NCBI RefSeq assembly: GCF_018588885.1
Contig: NZ_JAFFIW010000005.1
Span: 223,196-287,195, forward strand
DNA: 64,000 nucleotides
Direction: 5' to 3'
Origin: Mesorhizobium sp. dw_380
GTDB lineage: Bacteria; Pseudomonadota; Alphaproteobacteria; Rhizobiales; Rhizobiaceae
The notes beneath the pieces were generated by a model, which saw only the letters and a list, made by a program, of their open reading frames with translations, was not told the origin of the DNA and did not search any database. Position numbers and translations under genes: made by a program. Below are positions 17,656 to 29,614 of this stretch, piece by piece. Numbering within the stretch: the first letter of the stretch is position 1; every line of letters starts with the position of its first letter.

Positions 17656-18923
17656 TGGACGCAAATACGCAAACGAACGGCGCCATTCTGCAGGTAGATC
17701 ACCTGTCGATGAAGTTTGGCGGCCTGGTCGCCATCGGCGACCTGTCGTTCACCGCCAGGCGCGGCGAAATCACGGCGCTGATTGGCCCCAACGGCGCCGG
17801 CAAGACCACCGTGTTCAACTGCATCACCGGCTTCTACAAGCCGTCGGAAGGCATGATCACGCTCAACCGCGCCGATGGCTCGACCTATTTGCTGGAGCGG
17901 CTGCCCAACCACGAGATCCCGGCACGCGCCAAGGTGGCGCGCACCTTTCAGAACATCCGGCTGTTCTCGGGCATGACGCTGCTCGAGAACCTGCTGGTTG
18001 CCCAGCACAACAAGCTGATGAAAGCATCGGGCTATACGGTGCTTGGCCTGTTCGGCTTCAGCGGCTACCGCAAGGCCTCGGCCGAATCGGTGGAGCTTGC
18101 CAAGCACTGGCTGGAAAAGGCCGATCTCGTCGATCGTGCCGACGATCCGGCCGGCGACTTGCCCTATGGCGCGCAGCGGCGGCTCGAGATCGCGCGTGCC
18201 ATGTGCACCGGCCCCGAGCTCCTGTGCCTCGACGAACCGGCGGCCGGCCTCAACCCGAAGGAATCGGCGGCACTCAACGAACTGCTGATGGACATCAAGC
18301 ACACGTCGGGCGCTTCGATCCTGCTGATCGAGCACGACATGTCGGTGGTCATGCAGATTTCCGACCATGTCGTGGTGCTGGAATATGGCCGCAAGATCTC
18401 CGACGGCAATCCGCAGTCGGTGCGCACCGATCCGCGCGTCATTGCCGCCTATCTCGGCGTCGACGATGAGGAAGTCGAGACCGTGCTGACCGAAGTCGGC
18501 GACGAGGACGTCATCGAACAACTCGACACCGGTCCCGATGCGGCGCATGGGCCGGGCACGTCAGCCTCGTATCTCGCCGGACCGGTGAGCGACACCGTCG
18601 GCCACAGCGAAGGTGAGCGCGTCACGGTATCCAAAGCTGCTTCGAAGGCGGCACAGGTCGATGCGCGCGCAGCGAGCGTGGCGAGCAAGCCAATCGCTCC
18701 GGAACCCGCGGCGAAGACAAAGACCCGCAAGACGGCTTCGAAGGCCGCAACCGGGCCGGCCAAGTCGACCGGGCCAGCCAAGTCGACCGCATCGGCCAAG
18801 CCGGCAGCGAAAGCTCCTGCTGGAAAGCCTCCTGCTGGAAAGGCTCCTGCTGGAAAAACCGCCGGTGCAGGAAAAACCGCCGCAGCCAAGCCTGTGTCGA
18901 GCAAGCGTGGAGGGCGTAAATAA
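17655..18923 (+). CDS. livG: Branched-chain amino acid ABC transporter ATPase LivG with long basic tail
   Basis: 422 residues; ordinary LivG is about 250-260. The ATPase occupies residues 1-270: Walker A GPNGAGKTT near 45, signature-like LPYGAQRRLEIARAM near 175, Walker B LLCLDEPAAGLNP and H-loop LLIEHDMSVVMQ. After an acidic linker (DDEEVETVLTEVGDEDVIEQ) comes ~125 residues of Ala/Lys/Pro/Thr-rich low complexity with KTASKAATGPAKSTGPAKS and repeated PAGK units, ending SSKRGGRK, like histone H1 tails. The tail is in frame with no stop and uses two DNA-level tandem repeats. Its role is unknown. Overlaps livF by one base (TAATG). Confidence 0.93.
18750..18785 (+). repeat. 18-bp tandem repeat inside livG tail
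   Basis: ACCGGGCCGGCCAAGTCG at 18750-18767 and ACCGGGCCAGCCAAGTCG at 18768-18785, one mismatch. Encodes TGPAKS twice. Confidence 0.9.
18813..18857 (+). repeat. 15-bp tandem repeat inside livG tail
   Basis: Three consecutive units of the form (G/C)CTCCTGCTGGAAAG at 18813, 18828 and 18843. Encodes three A/P-P-A-G-K units, so copy number changes keep the frame. Confidence 0.92.
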
Positions 18924-19651
18924 TGGCCAGGACAACGCTGCTCGATATCAAGGGCGTGCAGACCTACTACGGCAACATCCGGGCCCTGAACGGTGTCGAT
19001 GTCACCGTCAAGGAGGGCGAGATCGTGGCGCTGATCGGCGCCAACGGCGCCGGCAAGTCGACGCTGATGATGACCATTTTCGGCGCGCCGCGCGCCCGCA
19101 CGGGCACCATCACCTTCGCCGGCACCGATATCACCCAATTGCCGACGCACGAGATCGCGCGGATGCGCATCGCGCAATCGCCGGAGGGGCGTCGGATCTT
19201 CCCGCGCATGACGGTGATGGAAAACCTGCAGATGGGCGCCAGCCTCGACGGCCTCAAGCATTACGATGAGGACGTCGAGAGGGTGTTCACGCTGTTTCCA
19301 AGGCTGAAGGAGCGCATCGCCCAGCGCGGCGGTACGCTGTCGGGCGGCGAGCAGCAGATGCTGTCGATCGGGCGCGCGCTGATGGCGCGGCCGAAGCTGC
19401 TTCTGCTCGACGAACCGTCGCTGGGCCTCGCCCCGCTGATCGTCAAGCAGATCTTCGATGCCATCCGGGAGTTGAACCGCACCCAGGGGTTGACGGTGTT
19501 CCTGGTCGAGCAGAACGCGTTTGGCGCGCTGAAACTCGCGACGCGCGGCTATGTCATGGTCAACGGCAATGTGACGATGAGCGGCACCGGCAAGGAACTG
19601 CTCGCCAATCCGGAAGTGCGTGCCGCCTATCTCGAAGGCGGACATCACTGA
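18923..19651 (+). CDS. livF: Branched-chain amino acid ABC transporter ATPase LivF
   Basis: 242 residues, usual size. Walker A GANGAGKST near residue 40, signature LSGGEQQMLSIGRALM, Walker B LLLLDEPSLGLAPL, and the switch FLVEQN. GVDVTVKEGEIVALIG and QSPEGRRIFPRMTVMENL are LivF-specific. GGAGG lies 8-12 nt before the ATG within the livG terminal codons. Confidence 0.95.
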   Translation: MARTTLLDIKGVQTYYGNIRALNGVDVTVKEGEIVALIGANGAGKSTLMMTIFGAPRARTGTITFAGTDITQLPTHEIARMRIAQSPEGRRIFPRMTVMENLQMGASLDGLKHYDEDVERVFTLFPRLKERIAQRGGTLSGGEQQMLSIGRALMARPKLLLLDEPSLGLAPLIVKQIFDAIRELNRTQGLTVFLVEQNAFGALKLATRGYVMVNGNVTMSGTGKELLANPEVRAAYLEGGHH

Positions 19652-19704
19652 GTTTGGAGCGAAGGTGTGCATCCGGTATTCCGCTTCAAATTATTTGTTT
19701 GTCG

Positions 19705-19746
19705 CATGATCTTTGTCCGAAAAGTCCGCAACTTTTCGGGATCATG
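19705..19746. repeat. Intergenic palindromic repeat, family B, copy 1
   Basis: CATGATC ... CCGAAAAG ... CTTTTCGG GATCATG: nested inverted repeats that fold into one long hairpin. Related copies at 33071-33110 and 51503-51544. It lies between livF and the small membrane protein gene of the same operon. Confidence 0.8.
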
Positions 19747-19762
19747 CTAAGGAGACTTCATC

Positions 19763-20110
19763 ATGCAGGGCATTCTCTATGAGGAACCCTCGATCTGGCA
19801 GTTCTTCTTCGTCACCTGCCTGCTCGGCGGCTGGGCGGCATGGATGACCGGCAAGGCCAGCGCCCAGACATGGCGCAGCTTCGTCCATCTGTTCGCCTAT
19901 ATGCTCGGGCTCGGGATCGGCATCCGCTTCATCCATCACGCGCTGTTCGACGGCACGATGTTCTCGCTGCATTTCTATATCGTCGACACCATCGTGCTGA
20001 TGATACTCGGCTTCGTCGGCTATCAATACACACGAACCAACCAGATGGTCACACAATATAATTGGCTCTACGAAAGAGCTTCAATCTTGAGCTGGAAGCC
20101 GAAAGGTTGA
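19763..20110 (+). CDS. Small membrane protein between livF and the binding protein gene (DUF6867-like)
   Basis: 115 residues with three hydrophobic segments (SIWQFFFVTCLLGGWAAWMT; LFAYMLGLGIGIRFIHHALF; FYIVDTIVLMILGFVGYQYT). AAGGAG lies before the ATG. From memory it resembles DUF6867 proteins, which in Rhizobiales sit at this position in the liv cluster; the family assignment needs a profile search. Role unknown, perhaps an accessory subunit of the transporter. Confidence 0.75.
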   Translation: MQGILYEEPSIWQFFFVTCLLGGWAAWMTGKASAQTWRSFVHLFAYMLGLGIGIRFIHHALFDGTMFSLHFYIVDTIVLMILGFVGYQYTRTNQMVTQYNWLYERASILSWKPKG

Positions 20111-20247
20111 CGTTCATCATAAACGCCGCTTCGGGGATGAATCGGCGTGACAAGTGCCTGAAAATCGGCAAACTATGCTTTCTGCGATAAGGGTGGGCAT
20201 CGCATGAAAGCTTCATCCACGCCCACTCCGTTAATGGGAGCGTTTAC

Positions 20248-21366
20248 ATGAAAAAGTCACTTTTGTCCGCCGTCGCCCTGACCGCGCTCGTCGCGTTCGG
20301 CGGCAACGCGTGGGCTGATGTAATGTTCGGCGTTGCCGGTCCGATCACCGGTCCGAACGCGGCCTTCGGCGCGCAGCTGCAGAAGGGCGCCGAGGCAGCG
20401 GTTGCCGCGATCAATGCCAAGGGCGGCATCAATGGCGAGCAGATCAAGCTCGAAGTCGGCGACGACGTCTCCGATCCGAAGCAGGGCATCTCGGTCGCCA
20501 ACAAGTTCGTCGGCGACGGCGTCAAGTTCGTGATCGGCCACTTCAACTCGGGCGTGTCGATCCCGGCCTCGGAAGTCTACGCGGAAAACAACATCGTCGA
20601 AATCACGCCGGCTGCGACCAATCCGAAGTTCACCGAGCGCGGCCTGTGGAACGTGTTCCGCACCTGCGGACGCGACGATCAGCAAGGCAGCATCGCCGGC
20701 GGCTATATCGCCGCGAATTTCAAGGATGCCAAGGTCGCCATCGTGCACGACAAGACCCCTTATGGCCAGGGCCTCGCCGATGAAACCAAGAAGGCGATGA
20801 ACGCCGCCGGCGTCAAGGAAGTGATGTATGAAGGCGTCAATGTCGGCGACAAAGACTTCTCGGCCCTTATCGCCAAGATGAAGGAAGCCGGCGTCACCCT
20901 GATCTACTGGGGCGGCCTGCATACCGAAGCCGGCCTGATCATCCGCCAGTCCGCGGACCAGGGCCTCAAGGCACCGATGATGTCGGGTGACGGCATCGTG
21001 ACGGACGAGCTTGCCGCGATCGCGGGCGACGCCGTTGCCGGCACGCTCAACACGTTCGGCCCCGACCCGCGCCTGATCCCGGCCAACAAGGAACTCGTCG
21101 AGAAGTTCCGCGCGCAGGGCTTCGAGCCGGAAGCTTACACGCTCTACGCCTATGCCGCCGTGCAGGTGGTCGCCGAGGCAGCCGCTGCCGCCAAGACGAA
21201 CGATCCGCAGGCCGTCGCCAAGGCGATGCATGAAAACGGCCCGTTCCCGACGGTTCTGGGCGATCTCGCCTATGACGCCAAGGGCGATCCGAAGCTGCCG
21301 GGCTACATCATGTACGAGTGGAAGAAGAAGGACGACGGAAAGTATTCCTGGTTCCCGAAGTCGTAA
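20248..21366 (+). CDS. Branched-chain amino acid ABC transporter substrate-binding protein
   Basis: 372 residues, periplasmic LivJ/LivK type (type I periplasmic fold). A cleavable signal peptide ends [11 protein letters not shown] near residue 24. The mature N-terminus [20 protein letters not shown] and [18 protein letters not shown] are diagnostic. Separated from the preceding gene by 137 bp with its own GGGAG ribosome site, and followed by a strong terminator; so it is the last gene of the liv cluster and can be expressed at a higher level from its own promoter. Confidence 0.93.
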   Translation: MKKSLLSAVALTALVAFGGNAWADVMFGVAGPITGPNAAFGAQLQKGAEAAVAAINAKGGINGEQIKLEVGDDVSDPKQGISVANKFVGDGVKFVIGHFNSGVSIPASEVYAENNIVEITPAATNPKFTERGLWNVFRTCGRDDQQGSIAGGYIAANFKDAKVAIVHDKTPYGQGLADETKKAMNAAGVKEVMYEGVNVGDKDFSALIAKMKEAGVTLIYWGGLHTEAGLIIRQSADQGLKAPMMSGDGIVTDELAAIAGDAVAGTLNTFGPDPRLIPANKELVEKFRAQGFEPEAYTLYAYAAVQVVAEAAAAAKTNDPQAVAKAMHENGPFPTVLGDLAYDAKGDPKLPGYIMYEWKKKDDGKYSWFPKS

Positions 21367-21391
21367 TCCATTCAGAGATATGAGACCAATG

Positions 21392-21423
21392 ATGCCCGGC
21401 GCCACGCGCCGGGCATTTTTTTT
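21392..21423 (+). terminator. Rho-independent terminator of the liv cluster
   Basis: ATGCCCGGCGC (21392-21402), CAC loop, GCGCCGGGCAT (21406-21416), followed by an eight-T run. Perfect 11-bp stem. Confidence 0.95.
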
Positions 21424-21547
21424 GCCCGGCGTTCCGGCGGCGGTGACTTTCCTGTCTTCGTAACCGGGAGAGATCGCATCCAGGATCGAAATTGTCGCCA
21501 TTGTTCCGTCCGTTTGCGCGAATGCGTGCGAGTGTTGGCCAGGCAAT

Positions 21548-21559
21548 CGATTTAAATCG
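21548..21559. promoter_or_regulatory. Palindrome upstream of pyc
   Basis: CGATTTAAATCG is a perfect 12-bp palindrome, followed directly by a second half-site-like GGTTTAAATTGG (21559-21570). It lies ~95 bp before the pyc start and may be an operator; no regulator gene is adjacent. Confidence 0.5.
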
Positions 21560-21652
21560 GTTTAAATTGGCGTCGATTTTGTTTGCACTGCAGCATTTTC
21601 ACGCTAATCATTGCGCCGGTTTCCCGTCCTCTCCATCTCTGGAGCCCAGTCC

Positions 21653-25111
<3,459 letters not shown>

Positions 25112-25271
25112 GCTCGCAAACGCGCAGCCAGGCTGTCGGCTTCTGTCGGCAGCCATGGCAGGCTGTTCGATAAGCGCTTGACCCGGTGCCTCCGGTCGGG
25201 CATCGAACCGCTGAAATTCGCTGCCGGCTGTTTTCCGAGTCGCGGCGCAGAACTGATTTTTGGAGAGAAAC

Positions 25272-25532
25272 ATGGCCGACGATATCACCGAGACCAGCCA
25301 GACTGTTGCCGCCGGCCAGCTGCGTGCCTTCATCGAGCGCATCGAGCGGCTCGAGGAAGAAAAGAAGACGATCTCCGACGATATCAAGGAAGTGTTCGCC
25401 GAGGCCAAAGGCACCGGCTTCGACACCAAGGCGATCCGCACCATCATCCGTCTGCGCAAGAAGGATCAGGCCGAGCGCCAGGAAGAGGACGCCATCCTCG
25501 ATCTGTACATGGCCGCACTCGGCATGGTCTAA
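25272..25532 (+). CDS. gapR: GapR-like nucleoid protein (DUF2312)
   Basis: 86 residues from ATG 25272 with GGAGAG 7 nt upstream. [19 protein letters not shown] forms the N-terminal coiled coil, followed by [19 protein letters not shown] and the C-terminal [16 protein letters not shown], the highly conserved DUF2312 pattern. The family prototype is Caulobacter GapR, a dimer/tetramer that clamps overtwisted DNA ahead of replication and transcription. The sequence is full length. Confidence 0.88.
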   Translation: MADDITETSQTVAAGQLRAFIERIERLEEEKKTISDDIKEVFAEAKGTGFDTKAIRTIIRLRKKDQAERQEEDAILDLYMAALGMV

Positions 25533-25582
25533 AACCAACCGACCCGGTGCCCGATGCGGTCACCGGAAATACGGTTCGAACC

Positions 25583-26023
25583 ATGAGAGAATTCGACTTC
25601 GGCGGACGGCGCGCCTCGGAATTCCGCCATCGCGGCTTCTGGTCGCTGTTCGCTGAGCGGCATCCGGAAGAAAGAGCCCGGCTGGCGCGGCGCGGACCCT
25701 GGTTCTGGCAGCGCGGGCTGCCCGACTTCGCCTTGGTCCTTTCCATGTATGTCGCGCCGGCGCAGAACCATGTCGGCGTTTTCTTCGGCCGCAACGAGAA
25801 GTTCGGCGCCACGCAAAGCTGGTCGCGGTTGAAGCCGTTCCAGCCGGCGATCGAAGACAGGCTGAAGCTCAGGCCAGAACAAAGTTGCGAGGGCCTCGGC
25901 ATCAATTCGATGTGGCGGGTGAACTGCTACGCCGAAGACAACTGGCCCGCGATGGCCGACTGGCTGGTGACGGAATGTTCGCGTGTCGAGCGCGCCGTTG
26001 TCGAAGTCCTGGGACAGGGATAG
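25583..26023 (+). CDS. Conserved hypothetical protein
   Basis: 146 residues if started at ATG 25583. Rich in aromatic residues (GFWSLFAERHPEER, RRGPWFWQRGLPDFALVL) with a beta-type middle QNHVGVFFGRNEKF and a C-terminal helix DWLVTECSRVERAVVEVL. The pattern is reminiscent of DUF4268-like proteins but I cannot assign it. The upstream frame is open to 25178 but overlaps gapR and its leader, so the short form is chosen. Abuts the next membrane-protein gene. Confidence 0.65.
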   Translation: MREFDFGGRRASEFRHRGFWSLFAERHPEERARLARRGPWFWQRGLPDFALVLSMYVAPAQNHVGVFFGRNEKFGATQSWSRLKPFQPAIEDRLKLRPEQSCEGLGINSMWRVNCYAEDNWPAMADWLVTECSRVERAVVEVLGQG

Positions 26024-26332
26024 ATGTCGGTGTTTCCAGGCGTCAGATCCTTCTTCCGCTCGCGTTGGTTTGGTCTGATGCCGCTCGACCGGCTGTTCTG
26101 GCGCGACATGATGCTGGTCGGCACATTGATCAACCTGGCATCTTCGGCGCTGGCCTTGGTCCTGCTCGGCCTGAAGCTGCCGCTGTGGCTGGTTCTGGCG
26201 GTGCATTTCGCACCGGTGCCGTACAATATCTTCCTGGCGTCAGCGGTCTGCAGCACGGCGGAGAGCGGCGCCAAGGCTTCATTGATGATGCTGGGTTCAG
26301 CGCTTTGGCTGATCGCCACGGTGGTGGTCTGA
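26024..26332 (+). CDS. Small hypothetical membrane protein
   Basis: 102 residues, starting directly after the stop of the previous gene, so the two are coupled. Three hydrophobic segments: MMLVGTLINLASSALALVLL, LPLWLVLAVHFAPVPYNIFL and SLMMLGSALWLIATVVV. No family recognised. Followed by a bidirectional terminator. Confidence 0.7.
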   Translation: MSVFPGVRSFFRSRWFGLMPLDRLFWRDMMLVGTLINLASSALALVLLGLKLPLWLVLAVHFAPVPYNIFLASAVCSTAESGAKASLMMLGSALWLIATVVV

Positions 26333-26355
26333 ACAGGGGAACACAGCAGCACGAA

Positions 26356-26379
26356 AAAGGGCGGCCGAAGCCGCCCTTT
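26356..26379. terminator. Bidirectional terminator
   Basis: AAAGGGCGGC, CGAA loop, GCCGCCCTTT: 10-bp perfect stem with A and T tracts on the two sides. Serves the small membrane protein gene (+) and msrB (-). Confidence 0.9.
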
Positions 26380-26401
26380 GCAGAAAGCCATGAGATGCCG
26401 T

Positions 26402-26806
26402 TCAGGCGGCCGGCTCGAATTTCAGCGCGACACCGTTGATGCAGTAGCGCAGGCCGGTCGGCGGCGGGCCATCCTCGAAGACATGGCCGAGATGGCTGCC
26501 GCAGCGCGCGCAGTGGCATTCGGTGCGGACCATGCCGTAGCTGCGGTCGACGGTGGTCTCGACCGAGCCAGGCACCGGGTCGTTGAAGCTCGGCCAGCCC
26601 GTGCCACTCTCGAACTTCAGCTTGGATTCGAACAGCGGCTGGTCGCAGCCGACGCAGGAAAATGTGCCGGCACGCTTCTCGTAAAGCAAGGCGCAGCTTC
26701 CCGGCCGCTCGGTGCCGTGGCCGCGCATGACCGCATATTGCTCCGGCGTCAGCCGGGCGCGCCATTCGGCGTCGGTGCGGGTGACGGGGTAGGTATGAGT
26801 GTCCAT
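26402..26806 (-). CDS. msrB: Peptide-methionine (R)-S-oxide reductase MsrB
   Basis: 134 residues. Two zinc-site CxxC pairs, [11 protein letters not shown] and [14 protein letters not shown], and the catalytic cysteine in [11 protein letters not shown] near the C-terminus; [11 protein letters not shown] is the family signature. Cytoplasmic (no signal). GAGGAG lies 6 nt before the ATG. Repairs R-methionine sulfoxide. Confidence 0.96.
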   Translation of the reverse strand: MDTHTYPVTRTDAEWRARLTPEQYAVMRGHGTERPGSCALLYEKRAGTFSCVGCDQPLFESKLKFESGTGWPSFNDPVPGSVETTVDRSYGMVRTECHCARCGSHLGHVFEDGPPPTGLRYCINGVALKFEPAA

Positions 26807-26901
26807 TTGATCTCCTCAGCCTTGGCGGCTCGTTATTGGTTGCAAGCTCATATTCGCACGAAGATAGGCATTTGTTACGGACCTGCCCAGTTCTGACGCA
26901 T

Positions 26902-28092
26902 TCAATGCTTCCTTGAAAGCTGCCTCGTCGCGCTTTCCAGTCCGGCCAGCGTCAGCGGGAACATGCGGCCGCCGAAGATGTCGCGAATCATCGCTATCGA
27001 ATGGGTAAAGCCCCAGTTCTTTTCGCTCTCGGGGTTCAGCCACACCGCATTCGGCCATTGCCGCAGCAGGCGGCCGAGCCATACCGCGCCCGCCTCCGGA
27101 TTCCAGTGCTCGACCGAGCCGCCGGGGTGGGCGATCTCGTACGGGCTCATCGAGGCATCGCCGACGACGATCACCTTGTAATCCGGTCCGTATTTGTGGA
27201 GGAGGTCGAAGGTCGGAATCACCTCCGCATGGCGGCGTCGGTTGTCCTTCCAAACGCCCTCATAGAGGCAGTTGTGGAAGTAAAAATATTCGAGCTGGCG
27301 GAATTCGGCGCGGGCCGCCGAAAACAGCTCCTCGACGCTCTTGATGTGGTCGTCCATCGAGCCGCCGACGTCGAAGAACATCAGCAGCTTCACGGCGTTG
27401 CGGCGCTCGGGCCGTGTCTGGACATCGAGATAGCCGTGCTCGGCGGTGGCATGGATGGTGCCGGGCAGGTCGAATTCTTCCTCGGCGCCCTCGCGCACCC
27501 AACGGCGCAGCCGCTTCAGCGCGATCTTGATGTTGCGGGTGCCGAGTTCGACGGCATCGTCGAAATTCCTGAATTCGCGCTTGTCCCAGACCTTCACCGC
27601 GCGGCGATTGCGGCCTTCATGCTGGCCGATGCGCACGCCTTCGGGATTGTAGCCATAGGCGCCGAAGGGCGAGGTGCCGCCGGTGCCGATCCATTTCGAG
27701 CCGCCCTGGTGACGCCCCTTCTGCTCCTCGAGCCGCTGCTTCAAGGTCTCCATCAGCTTTTCGAAACCGCCGAGCGCCTCGACCAGTTTTTTCTCCTCGT
27801 CGGTCAGGTGCTTTTCGGCGAGGCGACGCAGCCATTCCTCGGGAATATTGGCGATATCAACCGCATCCGGTCCGCCAAGCGCTTCAATGCCCTTGAAGAC
27901 ATGCGCGAACACCTGGTCGAAGCGGTCGATGTGGCGCTCGTCCTTCACCAAAGCGGCACGGGCGAGATAGTAAAAACCCTCGACATCGTAGTCGACCAGC
28001 CCGGCTTCCAGTCCCTCCAGCAGCGACAGATATTCCCTGAGCGAAACGGGAACGCGTGCTGCCTTCAGTTCGAGGAAGAAGGGAATGAACAT
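26902..28092 (-). CDS. VWA domain-containing protein (CoxE-like), partner of a MoxR ATPase
   Basis: 396 residues. N-terminal IPFFLELKAARVPVSLREYL is typical of the CoxE-like VWA family; a charged helical middle (DEEKKLVEALGGFEKLMETL) leads to a C-terminal VWA domain with MIDAS motif FFDVGGSMDDH. Such proteins work with MoxR-type AAA ATPases as metal-insertion or assembly chaperones. The probable partner is encoded at 31235-32074 on the same strand, but a GNAT gene and a divergent LysR/MFS pair lie between. Nine bases after the GNAT gene, with no good Shine-Dalgarno; a palindrome covers that junction. Confidence 0.88.
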   Translation of the reverse strand: MFIPFFLELKAARVPVSLREYLSLLEGLEAGLVDYDVEGFYYLARAALVKDERHIDRFDQVFAHVFKGIEALGGPDAVDIANIPEEWLRRLAEKHLTDEEKKLVEALGGFEKLMETLKQRLEEQKGRHQGGSKWIGTGGTSPFGAYGYNPEGVRIGQHEGRNRRAVKVWDKREFRNFDDAVELGTRNIKIALKRLRRWVREGAEEEFDLPGTIHATAEHGYLDVQTRPERRNAVKLLMFFDVGGSMDDHIKSVEELFSAARAEFRQLEYFYFHNCLYEGVWKDNRRRHAEVIPTFDLLHKYGPDYKVIVVGDASMSPYEIAHPGGSVEHWNPEAGAVWLGRLLRQWPNAVWLNPESEKNWGFTHSIAMIRDIFGGRMFPLTLAGLESATRQLSRKH

Positions 28093-28110
28093 TTTGCTAT
28101 CTATAGCAAA
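28093..28110. other. Palindrome at the GNAT/VWA junction
   Basis: TTTGCTAT-CT-ATAGCAAA, an 18-bp perfect inverted repeat that includes the GNAT stop codon and ends one base before the VWA start codon. As RNA it would hide the initiation region of the VWA gene. Confidence 0.6.
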
Positions 28111-28547
28111 TCATACTCGATGAAGCCGGTGCGGCGTGCGACGTGGTCGTAGAGCTTGCGCGCGGTGGCGTTGGTCTCGTGCGTCATCCAGTAGACGTTC
28201 TTGACGCCGACCTTCGCGGCTTCCTGCTTCACCGCCTCGATCAATGCCGCGCCGATGCCCTTGCCGCGCACCTGCGGGTCAGCGAACAGGTCCTGCAGGT
28301 AGCAGTTGTTCTGTTCCGCCCAGCAGGAGCGATGGTAGAGATAGTGGGTGAGGCCGACAGCCTTGCCGTCAGACGTGGCGATAAAACCCTTCGGCTCGAA
28401 CTCACCTGCCGTGAACAGCCGTTTCCAGGTGACGGCATAGACCTCTTCCGGCAGCTTGGTCTCATAGAAGGTGAGATAGTCGGTCCATAGCCGCTTCCAG
28501 TCGGCGTGGTCGGATTGCGCAAGCGGGCGGACAGTGATCTCGGTCAT
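28101..28547 (-). CDS. GNAT family N-acetyltransferase
   Basis: 148 residues from ATG 28547 (AGAGGG 7 nt upstream). The acetyl-CoA loop reads LQDLFADPQVRGKGIGAALI, and the C-terminal GVKNVYWMTHETNATARKLYD is a common GNAT pattern (RimI-like subgroup). Substrate unknown. Forms an operon with the downstream VWA gene. Confidence 0.9.
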   Translation of the reverse strand: MTEITVRPLAQSDHADWKRLWTDYLTFYETKLPEEVYAVTWKRLFTAGEFEPKGFIATSDGKAVGLTHYLYHRSCWAEQNNCYLQDLFADPQVRGKGIGAALIEAVKQEAAKVGVKNVYWMTHETNATARKLYDHVARRTGFIEYDLL

Positions 28548-28612
28548 TTCGTTCCCTCTGAAGTCTGGGACCCGATCCATACCAACAGAATCGGGATCGG
28601 GAACATCCTTGC

Positions 28613-29476
28613 CTATCCCGCCGGCGAATTATACTCGCGAAAAGCCGTCGCGAGCATGTGCAGCGCCTCTCGTGCCCGCGGCGCCAGAGCGTGCGAATGT
28701 AAAACGATCTGGGATGACGGGATTGGTGGCAGGCCGAGTTTGCGGCCCACCTCGACCAGGCCGGGAGGCGCAACCCGGTAGGCGAGGGCGGAAAGGGCAA
28801 AGCCCGCCGACACGGCGATGTTGACGGCCGCGCCGCCGCCGCCGACGAAAGCCTCATTCCAGGTGATGCCTGCCCTGTCCAGCGCCTCGACCGCTCTCAT
28901 ACGGTCCGGGCAATTGCACATGGTGCTCAAGAGAGCCAGGCGCAGGGGCGTCCCCGGTCGCCATTCGAAGGCAGGGGCCGCGAACCAGCCATAGTCGGTG
29001 CGCGACAAAGTTTCACCGCGTCGACTGTCATCCTCCTGGTGCACAATTACCGCATCGAGCTCGCCGCGATCGAAAGCTTCTTCCAGCATGGAGCTGGTAT
29101 CGATCCGTATATTGAGCGCGAGCGACGGATCGTGGGCATGAAGCTGGGCTATCAGCGTGGAAAGCTCAGGCCCCGCGACATGATCGACAAAGCCGAGCGC
29201 AAGCCGACATGGCGCCGCGGAAAACTCCGTGACGGCACGTTCATGGGCGGCAAGGAATTCACGGGCCGCGGGAAGGAAAACCGCTCCCCTTGCCGACAGG
29301 GCGACGCGGCGCGGTGTTCGTTCGATCAGGCGGGCGCCGAGCTTTTCCTCGAGCCGGCGCAGCTTGACGCTGATCGTCGCCTGCGTGCTCCCCAGCGCAG
29401 CGGCAGCCCGGGTGAAGCTCTGCAGGTCAGCCACCATGACGAAGGTGCGCACGGCATCGACATCAAGACTGGTCAT
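28613..29476 (-). CDS. LysR family transcriptional regulator
   Basis: 287 residues from ATG 29476; an ATG at 29491 with AGAG upstream is an alternative. Winged helix: VRTFVMVADLQSFTRAAAAL, STQATISVKLRRLEEKLG. The effector domain follows. Divergent from the MFS transporter gene at 29615, with 138 bp between them, so it probably controls that exporter. The shared region contains ATCTCTGAAATAGAAAT and similar AT-rich sequence suited to a LysR site. Confidence 0.9.
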   Translation of the reverse strand: MTSLDVDAVRTFVMVADLQSFTRAAAALGSTQATISVKLRRLEEKLGARLIERTPRRVALSARGAVFLPAAREFLAAHERAVTEFSAAPCRLALGFVDHVAGPELSTLIAQLHAHDPSLALNIRIDTSSMLEEAFDRGELDAVIVHQEDDSRRGETLSRTDYGWFAAPAFEWRPGTPLRLALLSTMCNCPDRMRAVEALDRAGITWNEAFVGGGGAAVNIAVSAGFALSALAYRVAPPGLVEVGRKLGLPPIPSSQIVLHSHALAPRAREALHMLATAFREYNSPAG

Positions 29477-29614
29477 CTCTAGGCATTCCATTTTGTTATC
29501 TCTGAAATAGAAATGCATAGTCTTTTTTCATGGTCAAGCCTCGGCTATGTCATCTCGACCGCAATTTGAAGAGCAGCGCCCACTTCCAGAATGCTCCGAC
29601 AGAAAGTGATCGAC

